Below, in pieces: positions 1 to 6,190 of a DNA stretch of 47,149 nucleotides (its first letter is position 1; each line of letters begins with the position of its first letter). This DNA comes from an uncultured Sutterellaceae bacterium (GTDB lineage Bacteria; Pseudomonadota; Gammaproteobacteria; Burkholderiales; Burkholderiaceae_F): assembly GCA_902797695.1 (NCBI GenBank), contig CADBTW010000043.1, forward strand, positions 1-47,149, read 5' to 3'. The notes beneath the pieces are model-generated. The model was not told the DNA's origin, made no database searches, and saw only the letters and a program-made list of their open reading frames with translations. A program made the position numbers and the translations under genes.

Positions 1-20
1 ACTCAGGTCAATTTCGCCGC

Positions 21-80
21 CGGGCGGAGGTGGGACGCCCGGGCGGATTTCTGGGATTCATCGGGCGGATTTGGTGGGAC
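21..80. repeat. Three imperfect direct repeats upstream of the AlpA-like gene
   Basis: The core CGGGCGGA occurs at 21, 40 and 62, each time followed within about ten bases by TGGGA or CTGGGA. The units start 19 and 22 bases apart, about two helical turns, and the last ends right before the regulator's start codon. The phasing suggests a protein-binding array, for example an operator for the AlpA-like protein or an excision/replication site. That function is inference. The array may continue left of the window. Confidence 0.5.
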
Positions 81-81
81 T

Positions 82-303
82 ATGCACCGTCAGCCTGGTT
101 TTCAATTCCAGGATCTTCACGAGCAGCAGATGATCAGAGCCAAGGACATAGCCCGCCTGCTCGCGGTTTCACCTGATGCCATCTATCGAATGGCAGGGGA
201 AGGCCGCTTCCCTAGGGCTATCAAGCTGGCTGATCGCGTAGTCGTTTGGCGGCTTTCTGAGGTGAAAGCGTGGATCGAAAAGAAAGCGGAGGCAAGGGAA
301 TGA
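82..303 (+). CDS. AlpA-family DNA-binding regulator (prophage/satellite type)
   Basis: A 73-residue protein with an AlpA/excisionase-type winged helix-turn-helix. From about residue 17 the order is the typical one: helix (MIRAKDIARLLAVS), recognition helix with the AIYRMAGEGRFP signature, then IKLADRVVVWRLSEVKAWI. AlpA proteins activate or modulate the integrase and excisionase genes of P4-like islands. The ATG at 82 has a GGTGGG upstream. An internal ATG at 130 is possible but would trim the segment before the first helix. Its stop overlaps the next gene's start (ATGA), so the two are probably cotranslated. The family call is firm; the target genes are not visible here. Confidence 0.85.
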   Translation: MHRQPGFQFQDLHEQQMIRAKDIARLLAVSPDAIYRMAGEGRFPRAIKLADRVVVWRLSEVKAWIEKKAEARE

Positions 304-689
304 GCGAAAAGAATAATAACGGAGAAATCAAAGAACTTTCGTACCGGGATGTCGTTCAGCCTTTCTGCAAGGCGTATTGCGAACAATTCATGAAAGAATT
401 TCCCGATTCTGATCTTGAAATGAGAAAAGCCTCTATGGCTCTTGTGGATCCTCTTACCTCGCTGGGAGGGGTTCACTTCGAAGGCGCTGCGCTGCCTTCT
501 GATTTTGGGAAAAAACTTTACGCCGCCTGCTCGTACTTGGAAAGCCTTAACAACAAGGAGGCCGAGCGGCACGCTAGAGCCTTGGCGCTCGTGTCGTGCG
601 CCCTTGCCGGGCTAACAATTTATGTAGTGGCCGCTTGGGATTTGGCAACGAGAGAACAGCAGCAATCCCGCCCGGTAGGCCATTGCTGA
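300..689 (+). CDS. Hypothetical element-encoded protein
   Basis: A 129-residue protein of unknown function. The ATG at 300 overlaps the regulator's stop and has GGAGG at 288-292, so this start is preferred over an in-frame upstream ATG at 270 that lies inside the regulator. The N-terminal half is polar and charged. The C-terminal part (about residues 93-115) is a run of Ala, Leu, Val and Ile that could be one membrane helix, followed by a short polar tail ending in Cys. No catalytic motif is recognised. Its position in the regulator operon suggests an accessory function of the satellite element. Confidence 0.7.
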   Translation: MSEKNNNGEIKELSYRDVVQPFCKAYCEQFMKEFPDSDLEMRKASMALVDPLTSLGGVHFEGAALPSDFGKKLYAACSYLESLNNKEAERHARALALVSCALAGLTIYVVAAWDLATREQQQSRPVGHC

Positions 690-701
690 GGGGCGTGAAT
701 C

Positions 702-1004
702 ATGAAAATGAAATCCAGCAAACGGCCCAGCGGTGCTAAACTGCGTCCATCCGTATTAACAAGCGGATACGGCTTTCGCAGGCCGAACGGTTCTAGGCGA
801 GCAATCGCCGCACTTCTCCAAGCGCGGTTTTTTGTTGCTCCATCTCATGGCACTAGTGCGCCCGCAGCTTCTATGGGCGTGCCGTGCGGGACGCCTTCGG
901 GCGTGCCGGTTCCTAGAACCCGGTCTGCGAACCCGCACGGTACCGCCCGCCCTTTCGCAGGGGTGAACGGTTTCCTCCAATCAGTTCTAGGAGCCAAGCC
1001 ATGA
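702..1004 (+). CDS. Small ORF resembling Ash/Icd-type satellite proteins; possibly not translated
   Basis: This 100-codon frame spans the structured RNA at 875-948 and its upstream target. The predicted protein has the layout I associate with small ORFs often annotated Ash or Icd-like in P4-type islands: an SGYGF segment early, then FFVAPSHGT, a Gly-Pro-rich centre (MGVPCGTPSG) and a tail rich in Asn, Pro and Arg. Much of the sequence is constrained by RNA pairing, so the frame may be a by-product of the RNA gene. The ATG at 702 has only a weak GAGGGG upstream. Its stop overlaps the next start at 1001 (ATGA). The family assignment rests on memory of the family. Confidence 0.4.
   Translation: MKMKSSKRPSGAKLRPSVLTSGYGFRRPNGSRRAIAALLQARFFVAPSHGTSAPAASMGVPCGTPSGVPVPRTRSANPHGTARPFAGVNGFLQSVLGAKP
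775..797 (+). promoter_or_regulatory. Upstream antisense target copy (seqA-like)
   Basis: Bases 775-785 pair with 921-931 of the structured RNA (11 pairs, one of them G-U). After a three-base bulge, 789-797 pairs with 912-920 (9 pairs). The segment shares TTTCGCAGG, GAACGGTT and TTCTAGG with the second copy at 952-993. In phage P4 the equivalent seqA lies upstream of the CI RNA and pairing there drives premature transcription termination. The same role here is inference. Confidence 0.65.
808..833 (+). terminator. Candidate weak attenuator between target and antisense RNA
   Basis: CCGC at 808-811 can pair with GCGG at 824-827, followed directly by six T residues at 828-833. The stem is short (4 bp), so this is weak by itself. 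It sits where a P4-type immunity system would place its regulated terminator, between the upstream target copy and the antisense RNA. Pairing at 775-797 could favour it. Confidence 0.35.
875..948 (+). ncRNA. Structured antisense RNA of the C4/CI immunity type
   Basis: The closing stem pairs 875-890 with 932-948: 16 pairs including one G-U, with a single bulged C at 943. It encloses two hairpins. The first is 891-895/900-904 with the stable C-UUCG-G tetraloop. The second pairs CCGGTTC (906-912) with GAACC-C-GG (916-923), with a three-base loop. The second hairpin and the strand 924-931 are complementary to target copies at 775-797 and 954-993, the latter covering a Shine-Dalgarno sequence. Phage P1 C4 and P4 CI RNAs are processed from the leader of the transcript they control, partly by RNase P. 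Structure and complementarity are read from the sequence; family and function are inference. Confidence 0.7.
954..993 (+). promoter_or_regulatory. Downstream antisense target copy covering a ribosome binding site
   Basis: TTCGCAG at 954-960 pairs with 925-931 of the RNA, and GTTCTAGGA at 984-992 pairs with 911-919, with G993 able to wobble-pair to 910. The second block contains AGGAG (989-993), the ribosome binding site of the gene starting at 1001. Antisense pairing would therefore hide it. The gene at 1001 overlaps the replication gene, so repression could pass on by translational coupling. Confidence 0.65.
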
Positions 1005-1381
1005 GCGAATCCTGCTTTAAGCGCGAACATTCCTTCCTGTCCGAATGTTTCCCGGACGAAGACTTCATTAATTTCTACACCCTTTCGAACGCTTTACGAA
1101 AGCTGCAAACCCCCACGCGCCAAAACCTTGAGGCCGCACGGGGCGGGCTGGCTGAAGTTCAGGGTGAAATCAATTGCGTTTTGGCCTGCCTGTCCGAGTT
1201 AATGGCCTACAGGCACTTTCATCCCGAGGAAAAGAGCCTTTGCACGGACTACTCCGTGAGTCAGGCCTTGGGATTTTTAACCGGCATTTCCGAGTTCTGC
1301 TCGCATTCTATTGAGACAATTGAAGCGAGGCTGGGCCTGCGGGTGTATGCAGCGGAGGATTCAGCCCATGACGGAAATTAA
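1001..1381 (+). CDS. Hypothetical protein coupled to the replication gene
   Basis: A 126-residue soluble protein of unknown function with several Cys residues and a predicted mostly helical composition. The ATG at 1001 has AGGAG at 989-993 with good spacing, and that site lies inside the downstream antisense target. The gene ends 14 bases after the start of the replication gene, so its translation probably drives translation of the primase/helicase. It may act mainly as the regulated entry point of the replication operon, or be a replication accessory or toxic 'kil'-like protein. Nothing in its sequence decides this. Confidence 0.75.
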   Translation: MSESCFKREHSFLSECFPDEDFINFYTLSNALRKLQTPTRQNLEAARGGLAEVQGEINCVLACLSELMAYRHFHPEEKSLCTDYSVSQALGFLTGISEFCSHSIETIEARLGLRVYAAEDSAHDGN

Positions 1382-4322
1382 GTACAGCATTGTCAAAGGC
1401 GTCCGTTCTACGGTTGCGGAGCCTCACGCTGCGGAAAGCTTTCGGGCGTTCTATGACGCGCTGACGCTCCGGCCTTTGTGGGCTGGAACACCCGAGGAAA
1501 AGGCTGCGTTGACCGGCCCCCTTTTCGCGCCACAGTTCCCCAACAACTCGAGGGCTGCGAAGAGCGTACCCCTTGGATCAGCCTTCTGTGTTATCGATTA
1601 CGACCAAGGGAACAAGGCCGTATCGCGCGCGCTCCAGCAGGCCGCAGCGGCCTTCGGGTGGTCTTTCTTCTGCTTCACCACCGCGAGCCACACAGAAGAG
1701 CAACCCCATATCAAGCTTGTCATTGAGCTTGACCGCGAGGCAACGGCTCAGGAGCGGCTGGCGGCTTACGACAGCTGCGCCCAAAGGCTGAGCGCAGAGC
1801 TTACGGGCAAGGGCTTCAAGCCGGTCGGCGGGGCTGGCTTCTTCGACCCCACGGCTCGAAAGCCCGAGCATTTGCAGTATGTTCCCGGTCGGGCAGCAAA
1901 GCATTCTTTCCACGCGGGCGCCCCGGTTTCCGTGGACAAGGCCGTAAGCGCCCTTAAAACGCCCTTGGAGGCCCGCGCCGGGCAAGAGGGAGCAGTTACT
2001 GCCCCGGCTTGTCCGACTGCCTCCAAGCGCGTTTCTGAGGCGGCGGGCAGCGCTCCGATCCCGAGGGCTGACGAAGACCCGGTTTTAAACGCCCTGCTTG
2101 ACCGAGGATTGACCGAGGGGGAAGTGCGGCCTGACGGAGGCATCATCTGCACCTGTCCGTTCGAGGATGAGCATACGGAAAAGGCTGCGGGCAACGATAC
2201 TTCCTGCGTCTACTACCCCCCGACAGTTCAGGCTCGATCTGACAAGCAGGGGAAAGACTTCTTCTTGGGCCGCATTGTCTGCCTCCATGCCCATTGCCAA
2301 GGCCGGACAATGAAGGACTACTGCCGGAGGCTTCGCGTCAGCTATGCGGATTTCGTGAAGTACTGCCGTGCGGCGCAAAACGGGTTTAAGGATGAGGAAG
2401 AAACGCGGGCGCTGCTGGGTGATCCCGAGGGGCTGTTTCCTCAGGTGGTGGGGAAGGATTACCTGTATGTTCCCGAGGGGCGCTATTACTACGCCCACAA
2501 AATGACGGACAAGGGCAACGACAATAACTTCCCGCTTTGCACCCTGATCCGCGTAACGGGCCAGTACAAGGCCGAAGACCAACGGGAGCGCGGCCTGATG
2601 CTGGAGGTTTACGGGGAGGATGATGATCCCCCGGTCGAAATCAGCGTATCCAAGGATCTTGTGACAAAGCCCGACCGGCTTGTGTCTGATCTTGTGAACG
2701 CCGGGCTTGAGGATAAAGCCCTTTCAATGCAGAACGGCAAGAGGCTGATTTGCGAACTCATTGCCAATTTTCCCAAGGACAAGGTGCCTTCATTCCGGGG
2801 CGTGGACTACTGCGGATGGGTGGACGGCAGCGAGGGCTACTGCTTCATGAAGCCGGGCGGGGAAGTGCTGGGGGCGTGCCGTGATGGGATGCGGTGTTTC
2901 TACACAGGCCGCGAGGCGCCGGACGAAAGCCGGGGCAGTCTCGAGGAATGGCAGCAGAAGATCGCCCTGCCCGCGCTCAAATCCTCTCGCGTTGTTGCCT
3001 GCTTGGGCGTGGGCTTTGCCGGGGCGTTGTTTCGCCTGATCGGAATGCCGTCCCGGGGGCTGAACATTGTAGGCAAGTCCGGGGTGGGCAAATCCACCGG
3101 CCTGAAGGCCGCCTGCTCGATCTACGGGAGCGCTCGGCCGGGGCTTCGCTTTGGATCCTGCGACACTTCACGCGGGGGCGCCGAGGCCATCATGGCCCGG
3201 GCAAACGGCACTCTTGCCATACTGGACGAAGTGCAGCAGGGAAACCCGAAATTTGTTGAAAAGATCGCCCTGACGCTGGGGAACGAGGCCCCGCGCACCC
3301 GGCAGTCAATCAACCTCACGCTGCGCCGCCAGCATTCGTGGAGCGAGGGTTTCCTGAGTTCTTCGGAAATCCCCCCTCAGGTCTATCTGCTGCGGCATAA
3401 GATCACAATGGCTGTAGGCGCCGAGCGGCGCGTACCCTGCGTGGAGGCTCAGCCCAAGGGAGGCTACGGATGCTGCGAGCGCGAAGGCTTCAGCAGTATT
3501 GAGGAATCAGCCAAATGGGCGGCGCAGCTGAAGCGGGCGGCTGAGCATGAGGCCTACGGAACGGCAGGGAACGAATGGCTTAAGGCCATCATTGCCTCGG
3601 TAGAACGGGACGGCCTTGAGGCGTGGAAAGACCACTTCTTCAGCCTCAGGGACAAGGCCGGGGCGCGGCTGGCGCCCGGGAAACTTTCAAGGCTCGAGGC
3701 CCAGCAGCTGATTGATGTGCGCGAAAGCTTTGAAGCCTACGCTGCGGCCCTGCTCTTAGCCCGCGAGTACGGGATTCTGCCGCCCCAGTACACGGAAGAA
3801 GCGATCTTCAAGGCCATAGGGGCCTGCTGGGAAAGCGCAGCCAGTACCTTCAGAGGAACAGCTGGCGAGGTGCAGGACATTGCGGAGGCCATCCTAGGCA
3901 TAGTGGCCTCGAAGGCCGACCAGTTTGATGCTACAGCAGGCCGAAACGTGCTGTACAAGGCGCCCTCCTATCAGGATAGGCTTGGAATCATCTTCAGCAC
4001 GGTAACGGATGATGCCTCGCTGCGGACGGCCTCCGACTGGAACAGCGTGCCCGATACGCCCGAGTCGATCCGCAGGAACCCGGAAACGGTTTTTTTCATT
4101 CCGAAGGCGTTCAAGGACAAGATCCTTGAGGGTCAGAGCATAAATGCAGCCATGCGGTTCTTCCCTGCGGAATGCTTTGCGGGGAACGAGGGAGAAAGCC
4201 GCCCGTGGTACTTCCATGCGGCCCAGCGGGGCCGGGTACAGTACGCCGGGATGTCTGCCGGTCAAAGGTATTTGGCCTTCAAGGTCGAAGCGCTGAAGCG
4301 GATAGCTGAAGGTGATCTGTAG
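1368..4322 (+). CDS. Primase plus DUF927-type helicase, satellite replication protein
   Basis: A 984-residue replication initiator in three parts. Residues about 65-175 look like an archaeo-eukaryotic-type primase domain, with the acidic CVIDYD motif near 74-79, TTASHTEEQPH near 104-114 and FFDPTARKPEHLQYVPG near 158. A zinc finger follows with C261, C263, H269 and then C305, H307, H309 and C310. The C-terminal half is a DUF927 P-loop ATPase with Walker A GKSGVGKST at about 569-577 and Walker B LAILDE ending at D620-E621. This matches the P4 alpha idea of primase and helicase in one chain. The ATG at 1368 has GGAGG at 1354-1358; an upstream in-frame GTG/ATG extension would run deeper into the preceding gene. 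Confidence 0.9.
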   Translation: MTEIKYSIVKGVRSTVAEPHAAESFRAFYDALTLRPLWAGTPEEKAALTGPLFAPQFPNNSRAAKSVPLGSAFCVIDYDQGNKAVSRALQQAAAAFGWSFFCFTTASHTEEQPHIKLVIELDREATAQERLAAYDSCAQRLSAELTGKGFKPVGGAGFFDPTARKPEHLQYVPGRAAKHSFHAGAPVSVDKAVSALKTPLEARAGQEGAVTAPACPTASKRVSEAAGSAPIPRADEDPVLNALLDRGLTEGEVRPDGGIICTCPFEDEHTEKAAGNDTSCVYYPPTVQARSDKQGKDFFLGRIVCLHAHCQGRTMKDYCRRLRVSYADFVKYCRAAQNGFKDEEETRALLGDPEGLFPQVVGKDYLYVPEGRYYYAHKMTDKGNDNNFPLCTLIRVTGQYKAEDQRERGLMLEVYGEDDDPPVEISVSKDLVTKPDRLVSDLVNAGLEDKALSMQNGKRLICELIANFPKDKVPSFRGVDYCGWVDGSEGYCFMKPGGEVLGACRDGMRCFYTGREAPDESRGSLEEWQQKIALPALKSSRVVACLGVGFAGALFRLIGMPSRGLNIVGKSGVGKSTGLKAACSIYGSARPGLRFGSCDTSRGGAEAIMARANGTLAILDEVQQGNPKFVEKIALTLGNEAPRTRQSINLTLRRQHSWSEGFLSSSEIPPQVYLLRHKITMAVGAERRVPCVEAQPKGGYGCCEREGFSSIEESAKWAAQLKRAAEHEAYGTAGNEWLKAIIASVERDGLEAWKDHFFSLRDKAGARLAPGKLSRLEAQQLIDVRESFEAYAAALLLAREYGILPPQYTEEAIFKAIGACWESAASTFRGTAGEVQDIAEAILGIVASKADQFDATAGRNVLYKAPSYQDRLGIIFSTVTDDASLRTASDWNSVPDTPESIRRNPETVFFIPKAFKDKILEGQSINAAMRFFPAECFAGNEGESRPWYFHAAQRGRVQYAGMSAGQRYLAFKVEALKRIAEGDL

Positions 4323-4351
4323 CGCGGGGCGCCGCAGGGGCAAAACGGAGG

Positions 4352-4379
4352 AGCGGGACTGGAAACGGCCCCGCTTTTT
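4352..4379 (+). terminator. Intrinsic terminator of the element replication operon
   Basis: AGCGGG at 4352-4357 pairs with CCCGCT at 4370-4375, followed by T4375-T4379. It lies 30 bases after the replication gene stop and closes the satellite operon. Confidence 0.7.
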
Positions 4380-4394
4380 GCTGCTTCAGGCCGT

Positions 4395-4520
4395 GATCCA
4401 CGGCATTTTTGCCTGTGTTCCACGAAGACCCCCAAAAGTTGTGGAACAAAAACGATATTTAAAATCAGTATGTTACGTGCTTGTTCCACAGATCCACAAA
4501 TTCCACACGATTTTATATAG
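4395..4520. other. Candidate replication origin: AT-rich segment with TGTTCCAC iterons
   Basis: TGTTCCAC occurs at 4416-4423 and 4482-4489, its inverted form GTGGAACA at 4441-4448, and a partial copy ATTCCAC at 4500-4506. Related ATCCAC words lie near 4396 and 4492. Between them the DNA is the most AT-rich of the window. Together with the primase/helicase just upstream this fits a satellite origin where iterons bind the initiator. The rest of the non-coding stretch 4323-4675 holds the terminator before it and the arm-type repeats after it. I see no gene there. Confidence 0.5.
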
Positions 4521-4611
4521 GCTCGTAGTATTGGGAAAAACAGAGCAAAACCCGAAGGGGCTTCAAGCGGATTTCGAGGGGGTTGGGACTAACGGCCTAG
4601 CAAGGCTCTTC

Positions 4612-4633
4612 ATGTAGTCCATTATGTAGTCCA
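4612..4633. repeat. Arm-type direct repeat ATGTAGTCCA near the attachment site
   Basis: ATGTAGTCCA occurs at 4612-4621 and again at 4624-4633, twelve bases apart. A related inverted word (GGCTACAACAT) follows near 4646. Short repeats beside a tRNA 3' end are typical integrase arm or excisionase sites. The attachment core is probably inside the 3' part of the tRNA-Arg gene, but the partner copy lies outside the window. Confidence 0.45.
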
Positions 4634-4675
4634 CGACCAAAACATGGCTACAACATATTGATTTTATTGATTAGA

Positions 4676-4751
4676 TGGTGCCCCCGCTGAGACTCGAACT
4701 CGGATCTAACCCTTAGGAGGGGCTCGTTCTATCCAGTTGAACTACGGGGAC
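4676..4751 (-). tRNA. tRNA-Arg (anticodon CCU)
   Basis: On the minus strand the 76 bases fold as a complete tRNA. The acceptor GTCCCCG pairs with CGGGGGC, the D arm contains AACTGGATAGAAC, the anticodon stem AGCCC/GGGTT encloses loop CTCCTAA with anticodon CCU, the T arm has the TTCGAGT loop, and the 3' end is encoded as A-CCA. Its 3' end faces the satellite element, which has inserted there and replaced whatever terminator the tRNA once had. Confidence 0.95.
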
Positions 4752-4788
4752 ACCGGGCCTTCAGGCTTTGCCTGAACGCAGATTGGGG

Positions 4789-4818
4789 ATTGTAGCTGAA
4801 AAGTCCCGCAATTGCGAA
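4789..4818 (-). promoter_or_regulatory. Predicted promoter of tRNA-Arg
   Basis: Reading the minus strand, TTCGCA (4813-4818) and TACAAT (4789-4794) are 18 bases apart. The -10 is followed by a CCCC discriminator, as often seen at stable-RNA promoters. The start would be near 4782, about 30 bases before the tRNA. The leader contains a perfect hairpin TTCAGGC-TTT-GCCTGAA near 4759-4775. Confidence 0.5.
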
Positions 4819-4821
4819 TGA

Positions 4822-4855
4822 CGGGATTCCCGTGCGGTACGATTAGGGAATCCCG
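4822..4855. repeat. Perfect 10-bp inverted repeat between tRNA-Arg and the AI-2E family gene
   Basis: CGGGATTCCC at 4822-4831 and GGGAATCCCG at 4846-4855 are exact inverted copies separated by 14 bases. There is no T tract on either side, so a terminator is unlikely. The spacing centre to centre of 24 bases would suit two protein half-sites between the divergent tRNA and transporter promoters. Its function is unknown. Confidence 0.5.
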
Positions 4856-4891
4856 CCGGCAATCCCGGCCAACAACAGGATTTTCATCACC

Positions 4892-6070
4892 ATGAAACTC
4901 CAGCTTTCAGGCCTGAAGAATTCCCTCGGGGACAGGATCGACCTCCTCGTCAAGGTGGCGTTCGGCGTCGCGATCGCGATCGGCTGCTACTTCGTCGTGG
5001 CGCCGTTCGGCACGGCGATCCTCGTCGCCGCCATGCTCTGCGTCGTGACGTGGCCCTTCTTCCTCCGGGTCGACCGCCTCACCGGAAACCGCAGGACGGC
5101 GTCCGCCGTGCTGATGGTCGCGCTGATCGCCGTGATCGTCCTCATCCCGCTCACGATCCTCATCGTCTTCGTCGTGCAGCAGATCTCGTCCTCCGTGATC
5201 CTCATACGGGAGTGGATCGCGGAAGGGATGCCGCTTCCCGCCTGGGTCACGTCGCTCCCCTACGTCGGCCCGTACCTGAGGCAGCCTCTCGAGATCTTCA
5301 AGTACCCGGAGGTCTCCGCCGCGCTGAAGCAGCTTGCGACCGCGGGGTCGAAGGGCATCATCACGTCGACCGCGTCGGTCGCGAACATCCTCGTCCAGCT
5401 CCTCCTCATCGCCGCGATCGCGTTCGTCTTCTTCCGGAACGGAGAGGCGCTCGCGCAGAAGGTACAGGGAGCCCTCGACCGCGTGGGCGGCAACCTCTCG
5501 AAGTCCTTCGGCTCGATCCTCGTCAACACGACCCGGTCCGTCGTCTTCGGGATTTTCGGCACGGCTCTCGGCCAGGCGCTCCTCGCCTACATCGGGTTCT
5601 GGATCTGCGGGATCGAGCACAAGACCCTCTTCGCATTCATGGTCTTCGTGCTCTCGATGGTCCCGATGGGGCCGCCGCTTGTCTGGGGACCGGTCGCGGT
5701 CGCGCTCTACCTGAAGGGCGAGACCGGCTTCGCTATCTTCCTCGCCCTCTGGGGGACGCTTGCGGTCTCGAGCGTCGACAACTTCCTGAAGCCGATGCTG
5801 ATCTCGAAGGGAACCCCGCTCCCGATGGCGCTCGTCTTCCTCGGGGTCTTCGGCGGCATGATCTCGTTCGGGTTCCTCGGGATCCTGCTGGGGCCGATCT
5901 TCCTCTCGCTCGGCTCCGCGCTATTCACGGCCTGGCTCCAGAGGCCCGCGGCAACCCCGGCTCCCGCGGCCGAGGCGATCACCTCGGGCAGCGACGCTCC
6001 CGATGCCCCAAATGAAGAGCCGGAAAAAGAGCCGCCCCGTGCCTCCGAAGGGAAGGAAGGAGCGGGCTAG
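4892..6070 (+). CDS. AI-2E family transporter (YdiK/PerM-type membrane protein)
   Basis: A 392-residue inner-membrane protein of the AI-2E/PerM family, whose members export small molecules or act as ion/proton antiporters; the substrate cannot be read from sequence. It has paired N-terminal helices (about 20-55), a helix near 70-95, a soluble helical segment, then a C-terminal bundle of four to five helices with the family's Gly-Pro motifs (PMGPPLVWGPVAV near 252). A proline-, alanine- and glutamate-rich hydrophilic tail (about 355-392) is probably cytoplasmic and looks lineage specific. The ATG at 4892 has AGGA upstream. It stands alone between the tRNA and a strong terminator. Confidence 0.85.
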   Translation: MKLQLSGLKNSLGDRIDLLVKVAFGVAIAIGCYFVVAPFGTAILVAAMLCVVTWPFFLRVDRLTGNRRTASAVLMVALIAVIVLIPLTILIVFVVQQISSSVILIREWIAEGMPLPAWVTSLPYVGPYLRQPLEIFKYPEVSAALKQLATAGSKGIITSTASVANILVQLLLIAAIAFVFFRNGEALAQKVQGALDRVGGNLSKSFGSILVNTTRSVVFGIFGTALGQALLAYIGFWICGIEHKTLFAFMVFVLSMVPMGPPLVWGPVAVALYLKGETGFAIFLALWGTLAVSSVDNFLKPMLISKGTPLPMALVFLGVFGGMISFGFLGILLGPIFLSLGSALFTAWLQRPAATPAPAAEAITSGSDAPDAPNEEPEKEPPRASEGKEGAG

Positions 6071-6090
6071 CCACTTACCGCCGTACACGC

Positions 6091-6129
6091 AAAAGCCGGC
6101 GCGCCCGAAGAGGGGCCGCGCCGGCTTTT
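6091..6129. terminator. Bidirectional intrinsic terminator
   Basis: GCCGGCGCG (6095-6103) pairs with CGCGCCGGC (6117-6125), flanked by AAAA on the left and TTTT on the right. It serves both the rightward transporter gene and the leftward orn gene, whose 3' ends face each other here. Confidence 0.9.
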
Positions 6130-6190
6130 CCTTACCTGTAGCCTCGCCCGCGGCGGAACATCCCGCCCCGAAACGAGTTCCCGGAGGGAA

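Noticed and set aside
4312-4617. A 101-codon plus-strand frame after the replication gene
   Set aside because: It begins with GTG inside the end of the replication gene and runs through the terminator and iteron region. No family and no ribosome binding site are seen.
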